From: Amycolatopsis decaplanina DSM 44594 | GTDB taxonomy: Bacteria; Actinomycetota; Actinomycetes; Mycobacteriales; Pseudonocardiaceae | Direction of reading: 5' to 3' | DNA: 64,000 nucleotides | Assembly: GCF_000342005.1 (NCBI RefSeq) | Contig: NZ_AOHO01000084.1 | Coordinates: forward strand, 1 to 64,000 | Shown here: positions 26,415 to 35,465 of the stretch, piece by piece | How the letters are laid out: every line of letters starts with the position of its first letter | Numbering within the stretch: position 1 is the stretch's first letter | Program-made: the position numbers and the translations under genes | Notes under the pieces: model-generated | Seen by the model: the letters and a program-made list of their open reading frames with translations, nothing else | What the model was told of the DNA's origin: nothing | Databases searched by the model: none

Positions 26415-27655
26415 AACCGTTGAGGGAACCCGCCTTCGCGCGGCTGTGGATCGCGGCCTTCTTCTCCGAGACCGCCGAGTGGATGCTGCAGATCGCGTTG
26501 CCGGTGTTCGTCTTCCAGGCGACCGGTTCCGCGGCCACCACCGCGATGAGCATCGTCCTCGGCCTGCTTCCCGCGGTGCTGCTCAGCCCGGTCGCCGGCG
26601 TGATCGCGGACCGCTGGAACCGGCGGCTGGTGCTGTGCGTGGTGTGCGCGGGACAGGCGTTCGTGGCGCTGCCGTTGCTGTTCGTCGCGTCCGGCGGCCC
26701 GGTGTTCGTGGTCTACGGGGTGATGGCGGCCCAGGCAGGCCTGGCTTCGTTGTTCGAGCCCGCCCGCAACGCGCTCGTGCCCGAACTGGTCGCCCCCGGC
26801 GAGCTGATCGGCGCCAACGGCCTCATGAGCATCAACGGCAGCGTCGCGCGGCTGGCCGGCGGCTGGGCGGGTGGTCTCCTGCTCGGATTCGGTGGCCTGG
26901 GCTGGGTCGTGGTGGCCTATCTCGGCGTGCTGGTGATCGGCTCGGCCCTGCTGGCCCGTCCGTTTCGGAGCGCCGCCGCACCGGTCGCGGCGGGACCACA
27001 CGAACCGGTGTTGCGAGCCTGGCTCGACGGGCTTCGCGAGATCGGCCGTGAAGGGCGCCTACGGCTCGCCGGTGTCGTCGTGGTGCTGACGTCCCTGGCG
27101 CAGGGGATGTTCCTGGTGCTGTTCGTGGTCTTCGTTCTCGACATCCTCGACGGCACCGAAGGCGACGTCGGCCTGCTGCGTGGCGTGCAGGCACTCGGCG
27201 GCCTGGCCGCGGGATTCGCCGTCGCCACCGTCGCCCGCAAGGTCGCGCCCGCCGCTCTGCTCGGCTGGGGCGGGCTCGCGCTCGGCCTCCTGTCGGCGGT
27301 GATCTGGAACCTGCCCGCGCTCACGGTGTCCCTGCCGCTGGGCGTCTTCATCGGACTCTTCGGCCTGGTCGGCGCCCCCGGGGTGCTCGCCGGATCCGGT
27401 CTGCTCTCGCTGGTCCAGACCGCAGCGTCTCCCGAACGGTCCGGCCGCGTGCTGAGCACCGTTTTCGCCGGGACGGCGGGGTTCACCGCGCTGGGCGCAC
27501 TGCTGACGGGCGGGCTGGTGAACGTGCTGGGCGCCGGCGTCCTTCTGAACGTCCAGGCGGGTCTGCACACCGTCTCGGCGTTGATCGTGCTGGGCGTGTC
27601 GGCGTCGGGCCGGCTGCGCCGTGACGTGATTTCGGCGGTTCCCCGGTCCGGGTGA
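26411..27655 (+). CDS. MFS exporter, MFS_3/EntS-like
   Basis: A 414-residue, 12-helix transporter of the MFS_3 group that includes enterobactin exporter EntS and macrolide efflux proteins. AFARLWIAAFFSETAEWMLQIALPVFVFQATGS at the start and GVIADRWNRRLVL in the first cytoplasmic loop are typical. It overlaps the upstream ArsR-like gene by four bases, so the pair is one inducible efflux unit. The substrate is unknown. No siderophore or macrolide genes are in the window. Confidence 0.84.
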   Translation: MKPLREPAFARLWIAAFFSETAEWMLQIALPVFVFQATGSAATTAMSIVLGLLPAVLLSPVAGVIADRWNRRLVLCVVCAGQAFVALPLLFVASGGPVFVVYGVMAAQAGLASLFEPARNALVPELVAPGELIGANGLMSINGSVARLAGGWAGGLLLGFGGLGWVVVAYLGVLVIGSALLARPFRSAAAPVAAGPHEPVLRAWLDGLREIGREGRLRLAGVVVVLTSLAQGMFLVLFVVFVLDILDGTEGDVGLLRGVQALGGLAAGFAVATVARKVAPAALLGWGGLALGLLSAVIWNLPALTVSLPLGVFIGLFGLVGAPGVLAGSGLLSLVQTAASPERSGRVLSTVFAGTAGFTALGALLTGGLVNVLGAGVLLNVQAGLHTVSALIVLGVSASGRLRRDVISAVPRSG

Positions 27656-27670
27656 AGCTACGGTGGTGGA

Positions 27671-28495
27671 GTGCCGCATCTCTTCGCCACCAGCGACCTC
27701 CACGTCACCCATGAGGGCAACGCCCCGCTCGTCGACGAGGTCGTCCCCCGGACCCCCGACGACTGGCTGCTCGTGGCCGGTGACGTCGCCGAACGCGCCG
27801 AATCCGTGATCGGGGTGCTCAGGACCTTGCGTGAACGCTTCGCGAAGGTCGTCTGGGTGCCCGGTAACCACGAGCTGTGGACCACCCAGAAGGACGAATG
27901 TCAGCTGCGGGGCCAGGCGCGCTACGAGCATTTGGTCGAGCGCTGCCGCGAGATCGACGTCCTCACCCCGGAGGACCCTTATCCGGTGTGGGAACACCAG
28001 GACAAGCCACTGACGATCGCGCCGCTGTTCGTCCTGTACGACTACAGCTGGCGGACCCCTTCGGCCGACGGCCTGCCGATGCTGGCCGCGGTCGAGCAGG
28101 CGCGCGAGGCGGGCGTGCTGTGCACGGACGAGTTCTTCCTGCACCCCGATCCGTACCCCAGCAGGCAGGCGTGGTGCGCCGACCGGGTGAAGATCAGCAC
28201 GGAACGGCTGGAGGCGATCCCCGAGGATCACGGGACGATCCTCATGTCGCACTGGCCGCTGCACCGCCACCCGACCGAACCGCTGTACTTCCCGGAGTTC
28301 GCGCTGTGGTGCGGCACGACCGAGACCGAGGACTGGCACCTGCGTTTCCGTGCGGAGGTCGCCGTCTACGGGCACCTGCACATCCCGCGCTCCACGGAGG
28401 CGGACGGAGTGCGGTTCGAAGAGGTTTCGCTCGGCTATCCGCGGGAGTGGCGGAAGCGGGCGCGGGGGCCGATCCCGCTGCGGCGCATCTTTTAG
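27671..28495 (+). CDS. Metallophosphoesterase
   Basis: A 274-residue calcineurin-like phosphoesterase, cytoplasmic. The metal ligands are visible in order: TSDLHVT near residue 7, VAGDVAE near 37, PGNHELW near 67, SHWPLHRHP near 198 and YGHLHIPR near 236. The substrate could be a cyclic nucleotide, a nucleotide or a protein phosphate; sequence does not say. TACGGT lies exactly six bases before the GTG, predicting a leaderless mRNA that starts 15 bases after the MFS stop codon. A family A hairpin follows its stop. Confidence 0.85.
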   Translation: MPHLFATSDLHVTHEGNAPLVDEVVPRTPDDWLLVAGDVAERAESVIGVLRTLRERFAKVVWVPGNHELWTTQKDECQLRGQARYEHLVERCREIDVLTPEDPYPVWEHQDKPLTIAPLFVLYDYSWRTPSADGLPMLAAVEQAREAGVLCTDEFFLHPDPYPSRQAWCADRVKISTERLEAIPEDHGTILMSHWPLHRHPTEPLYFPEFALWCGTTETEDWHLRFRAEVAVYGHLHIPRSTEADGVRFEEVSLGYPREWRKRARGPIPLRRIF

Positions 28496-28498
28496 CGC

Positions 28499-28544
28499 CT
28501 CGTGAGTGGTAAGGACGGTTCTAACCGTCCTTACCACTCACGAG
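28499..28544. repeat. Palindromic repeat family A, copy 3
   Basis: Two perfect 22-base arms beginning CTCGTGAGTGGTAAGGACGG around a CT centre. It starts four bases after the phosphoesterase stop and ends nine bases before the PAC2 stop, filling the convergent spacer almost exactly. A bidirectional terminator function is plausible. Confidence 0.85.
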
Positions 28545-28553
28545 ACCGCGAGC

Positions 28554-29453
28554 TCAGCCCCGTCCGGGACCGTCCTGGCCGGGACGCCGCCGCCGCAGGT
28601 ACCGCTCGAACTCGGCCGCGATCTTGTCCCCGCTCACGTCGTCCAGCGTGAATTCGGTCTCCGCGTCGCCGCGCTCCTCGAGCCCTCGGACGTACTCGCT
28701 GATCTCCTCGTCCTCCTCGGCCATCTCGGTGACCGTCCGCTGCCACTCCTCGGCCTGCTCGGGAAGGGCGCCGAGCGGGATTTCGACGTCGAGGACGTCC
28801 TCGAGTTTGTGCAGCAGCGCCAGCGTGGCCTTGGGCGACGGCGGATGCGAGACGTAGTGCGGCACGGCCGCCCAGATCGACACCGCCGGGACGCCCGCTT
28901 GCACGCAGTAGTCCTGCAGGACGCCGACGATGCCGGTCGGGCCCTGGTAGTTGTTCAGCTCCAGACCGAACTGCGAAGCGGTGTCCTTGTCGTACGCCGT
29001 CCCGGTGACCGGGACGGGACGGGTGTGCGCGGTGTCGGCCAGGAGTGCGCCGAGGGTGACGACGGTGGTGACTTCCAGCTGCTGGATCTGTTCCAGCAAT
29101 TCGGCGCAGAAGGCGCGCCAGCGCATGTTCGGTTCGGGCCCTTGGACCAGCACGATGTCCCGGCTGAGGCTCTCCGGGCGGCATACCGAGAGCCGCGTGG
29201 TCGGCCAGTCGACCCTTCGGGTGACGCCGTCCACCATGCGCACGGTCGGTCTGCTGACCTGGAAGTCGTAGTACTCGTCAGGACTCAGCTCGCTCAGCGG
29301 TGTCGCATCCCAGTTGAGCTGGAGATGCTCGACCGCCCGGCTGGCCGCGTCACCTGCGTCGTTCCATCCTTCGAAGGCGACGATCATGATCGGCTTGGTG
29401 TCATCCGGGTGGTCGCGGCCGGGCCGCTGGGTCTCGTCGACGGGCTCACTCAC
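28554..29453 (-). CDS. PAC2 (proteasome assembly chaperone-like) family protein
   Basis: A 299-residue PAC2-domain protein of unknown biochemical role, conserved beside mshC and the proteasome locus in actinobacteria (Rv2125-like). MIVAFEGWNDAGDAASRAVEHL begins the domain; the acidic C-terminal quarter (AEEDEEISEYVRGLEERGD) is probably helical. In eukaryotes PAC2 chaperones assembly of the proteasome alpha ring, but that function is not shown in bacteria. TAGGCT six bases before the GTG at 29453 predicts a leaderless transcript. Confidence 0.9.
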   Translation of the reverse strand: MSEPVDETQRPGRDHPDDTKPIMIVAFEGWNDAGDAASRAVEHLQLNWDATPLSELSPDEYYDFQVSRPTVRMVDGVTRRVDWPTTRLSVCRPESLSRDIVLVQGPEPNMRWRAFCAELLEQIQQLEVTTVVTLGALLADTAHTRPVPVTGTAYDKDTASQFGLELNNYQGPTGIVGVLQDYCVQAGVPAVSIWAAVPHYVSHPPSPKATLALLHKLEDVLDVEIPLGALPEQAEEWQRTVTEMAEEDEEISEYVRGLEERGDAETEFTLDDVSGDKIAAEFERYLRRRRPGQDGPGRG

Positions 29454-29588
29454 CGGTCCAGCCTACGACCAGGGGGCCGTGCGCCGTTGGGCATGTCCGG
29501 TCGCGTTTCGCGGGGGCGAACCGCACGGAGCCACCACAACGCGACATTTCGGGCAACTCCCTCGGCGTCGACGTGATCCCGTCTCGGC

Positions 29589-29620
29589 TACCGTGGGCTC
29601 GGGAACGTCGAGTCGTTCCC
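29589..29620 (+). promoter_or_regulatory. Possible promoter and dyad before the HAD gene
   Basis: TACCGT (29589-29594) is followed by GGGAACG and CGTTCCC around six bases (29601-29620). The dyad lies just downstream of the putative start of transcription and could be an operator or a 5' hairpin. The rest of the 190-base divergent spacer shows nothing recognisable. Confidence 0.4.
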
Positions 29621-29643
29621 CGACGCGATCGTGAGGGGGAGCC

Positions 29644-30324
29644 GTGACCGAACCGTCCACACTGGACGGGCTCGCCGCTGTGCTGTGGGATATGGACGGC
29701 ACGCTGGTCGACTCGGAGAAGCTGTGGGACGTCGCGCTCTACGAGGCCGTCGAAAGCCTCGGCGGCACACTGACCGAGGAACAGCGACTGAGTCTCGTCG
29801 GGTCCAATATGGACGACACGGCCGCGTTCCTGCTCGAAGTATGCGCCAGGCCTGTCACCCGCGAGTCGGTCGCGGGGATGGGGGAGTGGATCCGCGAGCG
29901 CACGGCCAACCTCTTCGACGGTCCCCTCCCGTGGCGCCCCGGGGCGCGGGAGCTGCTCGAACTGTTGCGTGCCAACGGTGTGCCGATGGCGCTGGTCACC
30001 TCCACCGAACGGTCGCTGACCGAACTCGCGCTCAACACCATCGGCCGTGAGTACTTCGCGGCCACAGTCTGCGGTGACGAGGTCGATGGTCTGAACAAGC
30101 CGCACGCGAGGCCGTATCGGCTGGCGACGGAGTTGCTCGGAGTCCAGGCTTCCCGGTGCGTCGCGATCGAGGATTCACCGCCGGGCGCGGCTTCCGCGGC
30201 CGCGGCGGGCTGCACCGTGGTGGTGGTCCCGAACGACGTCGACGTCGAACCGGGAGAGCGGCGCGTGTTCCGGTCGTCGCTGGTGGGACTCGACGTGCCG
30301 GCGTTGACCGCGCTCCTGCTCTGA
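29644..30324 (+). CDS. HAD-superfamily phosphatase (subfamily IA, beta-PGM-like)
   Basis: A 226-residue haloacid-dehalogenase-type hydrolase. Motif I is LWDMDGTLVDSEKLW (nucleophile aspartate near 18), motif II ALVTSTERSL, motif III lysine in GLNKPHARPYRLA and motif IV CVAIEDSPPGAASAAAAGC. The helical cap between motifs I and II fits small phosphosugar or nucleotide substrates such as beta-phosphoglucomutase relatives. GAGGGGGAG precedes the GTG. In mycobacteria related HAD genes sit in the same proteasome/histidine neighbourhood. The substrate is not decided. Confidence 0.85.
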   Translation: MTEPSTLDGLAAVLWDMDGTLVDSEKLWDVALYEAVESLGGTLTEEQRLSLVGSNMDDTAAFLLEVCARPVTRESVAGMGEWIRERTANLFDGPLPWRPGARELLELLRANGVPMALVTSTERSLTELALNTIGREYFAATVCGDEVDGLNKPHARPYRLATELLGVQASRCVAIEDSPPGAASAAAAGCTVVVVPNDVDVEPGERRVFRSSLVGLDVPALTALLL

Positions 30325-30380
30325 CCGCCATGTCGCATTTCCGCTAGACCCCACCCTGCCGGGTCGGTGATGCTGGTCGG

Positions 30381-31844
30381 GTGCATGAGGATTTCGAGCG
30401 CTGCGTCCGGGCGGTCCAGGCGAAGGACGGCCGGTTCGACGGCTGGTTCTTCACCGCCGTCCTGACGACGCGGATCTACTGCCGGGCGAGTTGCCCGGTC
30501 GTCCCGCCCAAACCGGAGAACATGACGTTCTACCCGAGCGCGGCGGCCGCGCAGGAGGCCGGGTTCCGCGCCTGCAAACGGTGCCGCCCGGACGCGAGTC
30601 CCGGTTCGCCGCAGTGGAACGAGCGCGCGGACCTGGTGGCCAGGGCGATGCGGCTGATCGCCGACGGCGTCGTCGACACCGAGGGCGTGAGCGGGCTGGC
30701 CGCCCGGCTGGGTTACAGCGTCCGGCAGGTGGAGCGGCATGTGCGCGCCGAACTCGGCGCGGGTCCGCTCAGCCTCGCCCGTGCGCAGCGGGCGCAGACG
30801 GCACGGTTGCTGATCGAGACGACCGGCCTGTCGATGATCGACGTCGCCCTCGCCGCGGGGTTCGGCAGCGTCCGGACGTTCAACGACACCGTCCGCGAGG
30901 TCTTCGCCCTGTCTCCGACGGAACTGCGAGCCCGTGTCCATACCGCGCCGGCGACCGCGCCCGGGACGCTCAATCTGCGCCTGCCCTACCGGAAGCCGTT
31001 GTTCCCGGACAACCTCTTCGGTCATCTGGTCGCGACAGGCGTCCCCGGCGTCGAGGAATGGCGCGACGGCGCGTACCGCCGGACCCTGCGGCTCCCGCAC
31101 GGCCCCGCCGTCGTCGCGCTCAAGCCGGAAGACGGCCACATCGGCTGCCGGCTCACGCTGTCGGATCTGCGGGATCTCTCGACCGCGATCAGCCGCTGCC
31201 GCCGACTGCTCGACCTCGACGCCGACCCGGTCGCGGTCGACGAGGCCCTGGCCGCGGACCGGCTGCTCGGGCCGCTCGTGGCCGCCGCGCCCGGCAGGCG
31301 GGTGCCGCGAACGGTCGACGGCGACGAGTTCGCCGTCCGCGCCGTACTGGGCCAGCAGGTGTCCACCGCCGCGGCCCGCACCCACGCCGCTCGCTTGGTC
31401 CTCGCGCACGGCGAACCCGTCGACGATCCGGACGGTGGCCTCACGCATGTCTTCCCGGACGCCCTCGCGCTCGCGGAGATCGACCCGGAAAGCCTCGCGA
31501 TGCCGCAGAGCCGTAAGCGGACCCTGCTCGGCCTCGTCGCGGAACTGAACGACGGCGGGCTCGACCTCGGTGCGGGAAGTGACTGGCAACGGGCCCGCGA
31601 ACGGCTGCACGCGCTGCCCGGCTTCGGTCCGTGGACCGTCGAGAGCATCGCGATGCGCTCGCTCGGCGACCCGGACGCCTTCCTGCCGACCGACCTCGGC
31701 GTCAAAGTCGCCGCGAAGGGGCTCGGCCTCGGCCCGGCCGCGTTCGCCGCGCACGCCGAACGCTGGCGCCCGTGGCGCGCCTACGCCGTCCAACACCTCT
31801 GGGCGACCGGAGATCACCCGATCAACCGGCTGCCCGCCGCCTGA
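30381..31844 (+). CDS. alkA: Ada-AlkA fusion: methylphosphotriester sensor and 3-methyladenine DNA glycosylase
   Basis: A 487-residue three-part DNA alkylation repair protein. The N-terminal zinc domain has cysteines at 34, 38, 65 and 68, the same spacing as Ada of E. coli, where the first accepts a methyl group from phosphotriesters. An AraC-type helix-turn-helix follows (about 85-180). The C-terminal 290 residues are an AlkA-type HhH-GPD glycosylase with LPGFGPWTVESIAMR and the catalytic aspartate in FLPTDLGVKV. It would sense methylation and activate itself and the ogt gene 15 bases downstream, while excising alkylated bases. Confidence 0.92.
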   Translation: MHEDFERCVRAVQAKDGRFDGWFFTAVLTTRIYCRASCPVVPPKPENMTFYPSAAAAQEAGFRACKRCRPDASPGSPQWNERADLVARAMRLIADGVVDTEGVSGLAARLGYSVRQVERHVRAELGAGPLSLARAQRAQTARLLIETTGLSMIDVALAAGFGSVRTFNDTVREVFALSPTELRARVHTAPATAPGTLNLRLPYRKPLFPDNLFGHLVATGVPGVEEWRDGAYRRTLRLPHGPAVVALKPEDGHIGCRLTLSDLRDLSTAISRCRRLLDLDADPVAVDEALAADRLLGPLVAAAPGRRVPRTVDGDEFAVRAVLGQQVSTAAARTHAARLVLAHGEPVDDPDGGLTHVFPDALALAEIDPESLAMPQSRKRTLLGLVAELNDGGLDLGAGSDWQRARERLHALPGFGPWTVESIAMRSLGDPDAFLPTDLGVKVAAKGLGLGPAAFAAHAERWRPWRAYAVQHLWATGDHPINRLPAA

Positions 31845-31859
31845 GTTCCCAGGAGCGCC

Positions 31860-32351
31860 ATGCGCACGCACACCGTCATCGACAGCCCGTACGACCGGTT
31901 GACCCTGGTCGCGGACGGCGAAAGCCTCTGCGGGCTGTACATGGTCCAGCAGCGGCACCGCCCGGCCGAGGAGAGCTTCGGCCATCCGGACCCGGGCTCG
32001 CCGATCTTCGTGGACACCGAGAAACAGCTGAAGGAGTACTTCGACGGCAGCCGGAAGGACTTCGATCTCCCACTGAGCTTCGGCGGCACGGAATTCCAGC
32101 GGATGGTCTGGAAAAGCCTGCTCGGCATCCCATATGGCGAGACGGTTTCCTACGGCCAGCTCGCCGACCGGCTCGGCAGGCCCACCGCGTCGCGCGCGGT
32201 CGGCCTCGCGAACGGGAAGAACCCGATCGGCATCATCGTGCCGTGCCATCGGGTGATCGGTTCCAACGGCGATCTCACCGGTTACGGCGGTGGTGTCGAA
32301 CGGAAGCGGCACCTGCTCGATTTCGAACAGGGCGGCCCCGCGCTGTTCTGA
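31860..32351 (+). CDS. ogt: Methylated-DNA-protein-cysteine methyltransferase
   Basis: A 163-residue suicide repair protein that moves the methyl group from O6-methylguanine or O4-methylthymine onto its own cysteine. The active site is [19 protein letters not shown] (cysteine near residue 129), with the helix-turn-helix arginine finger in [14 protein letters not shown]. It is encoded 15 bases after the Ada-AlkA fusion with a GGAG ribosome site, so the two form an adaptive-response operon. Confidence 0.94.
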   Translation: MRTHTVIDSPYDRLTLVADGESLCGLYMVQQRHRPAEESFGHPDPGSPIFVDTEKQLKEYFDGSRKDFDLPLSFGGTEFQRMVWKSLLGIPYGETVSYGQLADRLGRPTASRAVGLANGKNPIGIIVPCHRVIGSNGDLTGYGGGVERKRHLLDFEQGGPALF

Positions 32352-32423
32352 AGTGTGATGCGACGGGCAACACACCGGCCCGGGGCAGCGCGACGCGGGC
32401 GCGGATGGAAGGATCTCCAGACC

Positions 32424-32687
32424 GTGAAGACCTTCGATGAGCTGTTCGCCGAGCTTGCCGAGCGCGCCCGCACGCGCCCTGACGGTTCCGGCACCGTCGC
32501 CGCGCTGGACGCGGGAGTGCACGCACAGGGCAAGAAGGTGCTCGAAGAGGCGGGCGAGGTATGGATCGCCGCCGAGCACGAATCCGACGACAGGCTCGCT
32601 GAGGAGATTTCACAGCTGCTGTACCGCGTACAGGTGCTCATGCTCGGCCGAGGACTGTCGACAGAGGACGTGTACCGGTACCTGTGA
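32424..32687 (+). CDS. hisE: Phosphoribosyl-ATP pyrophosphatase
   Basis: An 87-residue helical MazG-like enzyme that removes pyrophosphate from phosphoribosyl-ATP, the second step of histidine synthesis. [18 protein letters not shown] and the metal-binding [14 protein letters not shown] and [11 protein letters not shown] segments identify it. The GTG at 32424 starts at the conserved N-terminus; the open frame upstream has no better start. It lies 32 bases before hisG, and the pair makes an operon as in mycobacteria (Rv2122c-Rv2121c). Confidence 0.93.
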   Translation: MKTFDELFAELAERARTRPDGSGTVAALDAGVHAQGKKVLEEAGEVWIAAEHESDDRLAEEISQLLYRVQVLMLGRGLSTEDVYRYL

Positions 32688-32719
32688 CGCGTTCGCGTCC
32701 GGAGAACCAAGGAGAAGCA

Positions 32720-33565
32720 ATGCTGCGTGTCGCCGTGCCGAACAAGGGAGCCCTCGCCGCCGCCGCGTCGGAGATGCTCGGAGAGGCCGGTTACCGCAAG
32801 CGACATGAGGCCCGCGACCTGACCGTGCTCGACACGGTCAACGAGGTCGAGTTCTTCTTCTTGCGTCCCAAGGACATCGCGATCTACGTCGGGTCCGGCG
32901 AACTGGATCTCGGCATCACCGGCCGCGACCTCGCGCTCGACTCCGGAGCTCCGGTCGAGGAGATCCTCGGCCTCGGCTTCGGCGGTTCCACCTTCCGGTA
33001 CGCCGCGCCCGCGGGCCGGGAATGGAAGGCCGGAGACCTGCAGGGCAAGCGGCTCGCGACGTCGTATCCGCGGCTCGTGCGCGAGAACCTCAAGCAGCAC
33101 GGGGTGGAGGCGGAGGTCATCCGCCTCGACGGCGCCGTCGAGATCTCGATCCAGCTCGGCGTGGCCGACGCCATCGCGGATGTCGTCGAGTCCGGACGTT
33201 CGTTGCGCCAGCACAATCTCGTGGCCTTCGGTGACCCGATCTGCGTGTCGGAGGCGGTGCTGCTGCAGCGGGCGGGCACCGAGCACACCCGGCCCAAGGA
33301 CCAGCTGAAGGCACGGCTGCAGGGTGTCGTCTTCGCGCAGCACTACATGATGCTGGACTACGACTGCCCGCGGTCGCTGCTCGACGCGGCCATCTCGATC
33401 ACGCCGGGCCTCGAGTCGCCGACCGTCGCGCCGCTGGCGGACGAAGACTGGGTGGCCGTGCGGGCGATGGTGCCGCGCAAGGAGGTCAACCGGATCATGG
33501 ACGAACTCGCCGAGACCGGTGCCAAGGCCGTCCTGGCTTCGGACATCCGGGCCTGCCGCCTTTGA
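32720..33565 (+). CDS. hisG: ATP phosphoribosyltransferase, long form
   Basis: A 281-residue HisG(L) that condenses ATP with PRPP as the first, histidine-inhibited step of histidine synthesis. The catalytic domain opens [19 protein letters not shown] and carries the PRPP loop [14 protein letters not shown]. The C-terminal 70 residues ([21 protein letters not shown] onward) are the ACT-like regulatory domain, so HisZ is not needed. AAGGAG lies five bases before the ATG at 32720. A 26-base-arm hairpin terminates the operon. Confidence 0.95.
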   Translation: MLRVAVPNKGALAAAASEMLGEAGYRKRHEARDLTVLDTVNEVEFFFLRPKDIAIYVGSGELDLGITGRDLALDSGAPVEEILGLGFGGSTFRYAAPAGREWKAGDLQGKRLATSYPRLVRENLKQHGVEAEVIRLDGAVEISIQLGVADAIADVVESGRSLRQHNLVAFGDPICVSEAVLLQRAGTEHTRPKDQLKARLQGVVFAQHYMMLDYDCPRSLLDAAISITPGLESPTVAPLADEDWVAVRAMVPRKEVNRIMDELAETGAKAVLASDIRACRL

Positions 33566-33576
33566 GACCGGTTTGC

Positions 33577-33631
33577 GCGCGTGAAGTCTCCCCTTCCTCG
33601 GCTGAGCCGAGGAAGGGGAGACTTCACGCGC
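33577..33631. terminator. Hairpin, family B-like, between hisG and parA
   Basis: Two perfect 26-base arms beginning GCGCGTGAAGTCTCCCC around the loop TGA, 11 bases behind hisG in a convergent spacer. The CGTGAAG outer arm links it to family B, but the inner sequence differs from the other copies. Confidence 0.8.
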
Positions 33632-33667
33632 TACCCCGCAAGTAGGTGACTGATTGCGGGCTGAGGA

Positions 33668-34603
33668 CTACCGGGGCCGGTTCGGCTTCTTGGGCATCAG
33701 GTCGTAGAGCCGCTTCCGCGCGCCGTTGTCGTTGGCGCTGCGGGTCACCGACACTTCGGTGATGAAGTCCTCGAAGACGAACTCCTCGTCCGCGGGCACG
33801 ATGGCCGCGGACGGATGGTTCCGCAGGTATCCGTCCAGCGTCTCCGCGATCTCACGGAACGACAGCGCCTGCAAGGTTTCCGGCGCATACGTCGTCACGG
33901 GCACGCCATGCGCGGCGGCCTCGTTCATCACGACGCCGAGCGGGACGTGCGACAGCATCGGGATCCCGAACGCGTACAGCTCCTGCAGCGCCGCCGCCGC
34001 GTAGTGCGAGATCGGGCGGCGGTACAGACCGGGCACGAGGCCGTAGTAGGCGATCGGCGGACGGCCGACGGTCTGCTCGACGTAACGGACCTGGTCCGAA
34101 AGCAGGCGCAGCGCCCGGATGCTCGTCCGGTCCGGCTGCACCGGCACGAGGATCCCGTGCGAAGCGGCCAGCGCGTTGTTGGTCAGCACGTCGAGCGCGG
34201 GCGGGCAGTCGATGATGATGTGGTCGTAGTTCGCGAACTGGATGACCCTGGCCAGCTGCCAGCCTGGGACGCGGAACCGGTCCAGCCGCCGGATCAGGTC
34301 GAACATGCCCGGCGAGGTCGGGATGACGTCGAACGCGCCGCCCCGCCCGAGGTTGCTGCGCGGATGCCGCACGGCGAGTTCCTCGATCGGGCCCTTCCAC
34401 ACCTTGGTCAGGGCTTTCGCCAGACTGGGCATGTCCGGCGCCACCTCGTCCAGCCCGAGGAGTTCGGTGGTCGCGTGGCCCTGTGGGTCGAGGTCGATCA
34501 GCAGCACCCGGCGGCCGCGTTCGGCCAGTGCGGCCGCCGCGCCCACGCTGAGTGAGGTCTTGCCGACCCCGCCTTTCTGGTTGACCACCGAGGTGATCTG
34601 CAT
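33668..34603 (-). CDS. Orphan ParA-family ATPase
   Basis: A 311-residue deviant-Walker ATPase. The opening TSVVNQKGGVGKTSLSVGAAA holds the signature lysines, followed by LLIDLDPQGHATTELLG and IIIDCPPALDVLTNNAL. It lacks the N-terminal helix-turn-helix of plasmid type Ia ParA. No parB or parS-like site adjoins, so it is not a chromosome-partition pair. Orphan ParA proteins of this size position cargo such as cell-pole or secretion complexes in actinobacteria. It is followed by a convergent hisG terminator. Partner unknown. Confidence 0.85.
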   Translation of the reverse strand: MQITSVVNQKGGVGKTSLSVGAAAALAERGRRVLLIDLDPQGHATTELLGLDEVAPDMPSLAKALTKVWKGPIEELAVRHPRSNLGRGGAFDVIPTSPGMFDLIRRLDRFRVPGWQLARVIQFANYDHIIIDCPPALDVLTNNALAASHGILVPVQPDRTSIRALRLLSDQVRYVEQTVGRPPIAYYGLVPGLYRRPISHYAAAALQELYAFGIPMLSHVPLGVVMNEAAAHGVPVTTYAPETLQALSFREIAETLDGYLRNHPSAAIVPADEEFVFEDFITEVSVTRSANDNGARKRLYDLMPKKPNRPR

Positions 34604-34670
34604 GCCGAAGCGCTCCCTGTGTCTGTTGTTCCGGGAAGGCTATTGGAAACACGCCGAGAAAGCGCGTCTA

Positions 34671-35456
34671 TCAGCCAGCCTGTCGCGGTCGCAGCAGCAG
34701 CGCCTGCGCCCCGGAGGCGATCGGGCCCGAGGAGTCGTGCAGTGTGGTCGTCGCCGTGCCGATCCCGTTCGGGCCGGCCAGGGTGGCCGCGTCGACGCCG
34801 ATCCAGTCGCCCAGCGGCGGGCGGCGGAGGTGCACGGTCAGCTCCGAGTTGATGAACCACCACTCGCGCGGGTCGAGGAAGTTCGAGATCCCGTTGCCGG
34901 AGTCGGCGAGGACGAACAGACGCTGCAGCGGGCTCGGTTTCTCCCCGTCGACGAGCGCGACGCGCTGACGTCCCCAGACCGTCGCAGGCCCGGGTACGTC
35001 CAGCGCGCCCTTGACACGCCGCCACTCGACGGCGTCGAGGTACCCGCCGTGCCAGCCTTCCGGCCAGTTCGACGTGGGCAGACCCTCCGGTGACGGCAGC
35101 GCGGGACCTTCCGCGGTGGCCACCGCGGTCGTGTCGGAGGTCGCGATACGCCATGCCGAGGCGCGGGCGACGACCCGTTCACCGTGCGAGAGTTCGGCTT
35201 CCAGCCACTCGACCGACCGGCCCGGTCGTTCCACCCAGGCCCGCACCGAAAGCTCTTTCAGCGGCGCGGGCCCGAGGATCTCGACCGTCACCCGCGCCAG
35301 CTGGCTCGCGTGCGGCGCCTCGACCTCTTCGAGCGCGCGGACCAGCAACGCCGAGGGCGGCCCGAAGTGCTGGGCTTCCGGGGTCCACGGGCCGGCGGTG
35401 TGCGGGGTCGGGAGGAAGACGCCGTCGCCTGACGGCACGTAGAAGGCTTCTGTCAC
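34671..35456 (-). CDS. Thioesterase-superfamily protein (4HBT_3/TesB-like)
   Basis: A 261-residue double hot-dog thioesterase-like protein of the acyl-CoA thioesterase (TesB-like) superfamily. AGPWTPEAQHFGPPSALLVRALE in the first half and the WWFINSELTVHLRRPPLGDWIGVDA segment in the second half match the two hot-dog repeats. TAGGGT six bases before the GTG at 35456 marks a leaderless promoter that overlaps the 3' end of the nuclease gene upstream. The acyl substrate is unknown. Confidence 0.78.
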   Translation of the reverse strand: MTEAFYVPSGDGVFLPTPHTAGPWTPEAQHFGPPSALLVRALEEVEAPHASQLARVTVEILGPAPLKELSVRAWVERPGRSVEWLEAELSHGERVVARASAWRIATSDTTAVATAEGPALPSPEGLPTSNWPEGWHGGYLDAVEWRRVKGALDVPGPATVWGRQRVALVDGEKPSPLQRLFVLADSGNGISNFLDPREWWFINSELTVHLRRPPLGDWIGVDAATLAGPNGIGTATTTLHDSSGPIASGAQALLLRPRQAG

Positions 35457-35465
35457 AAAGGCACC

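Noticed and set aside
29739-32579. A 946-codon minus-strand open frame opposite HAD, Ada-AlkA, ogt and hisE
   Set aside because: Composition is Arg/Asp/Gln-rich shadow sequence without domains, opposite four confidently identified genes.
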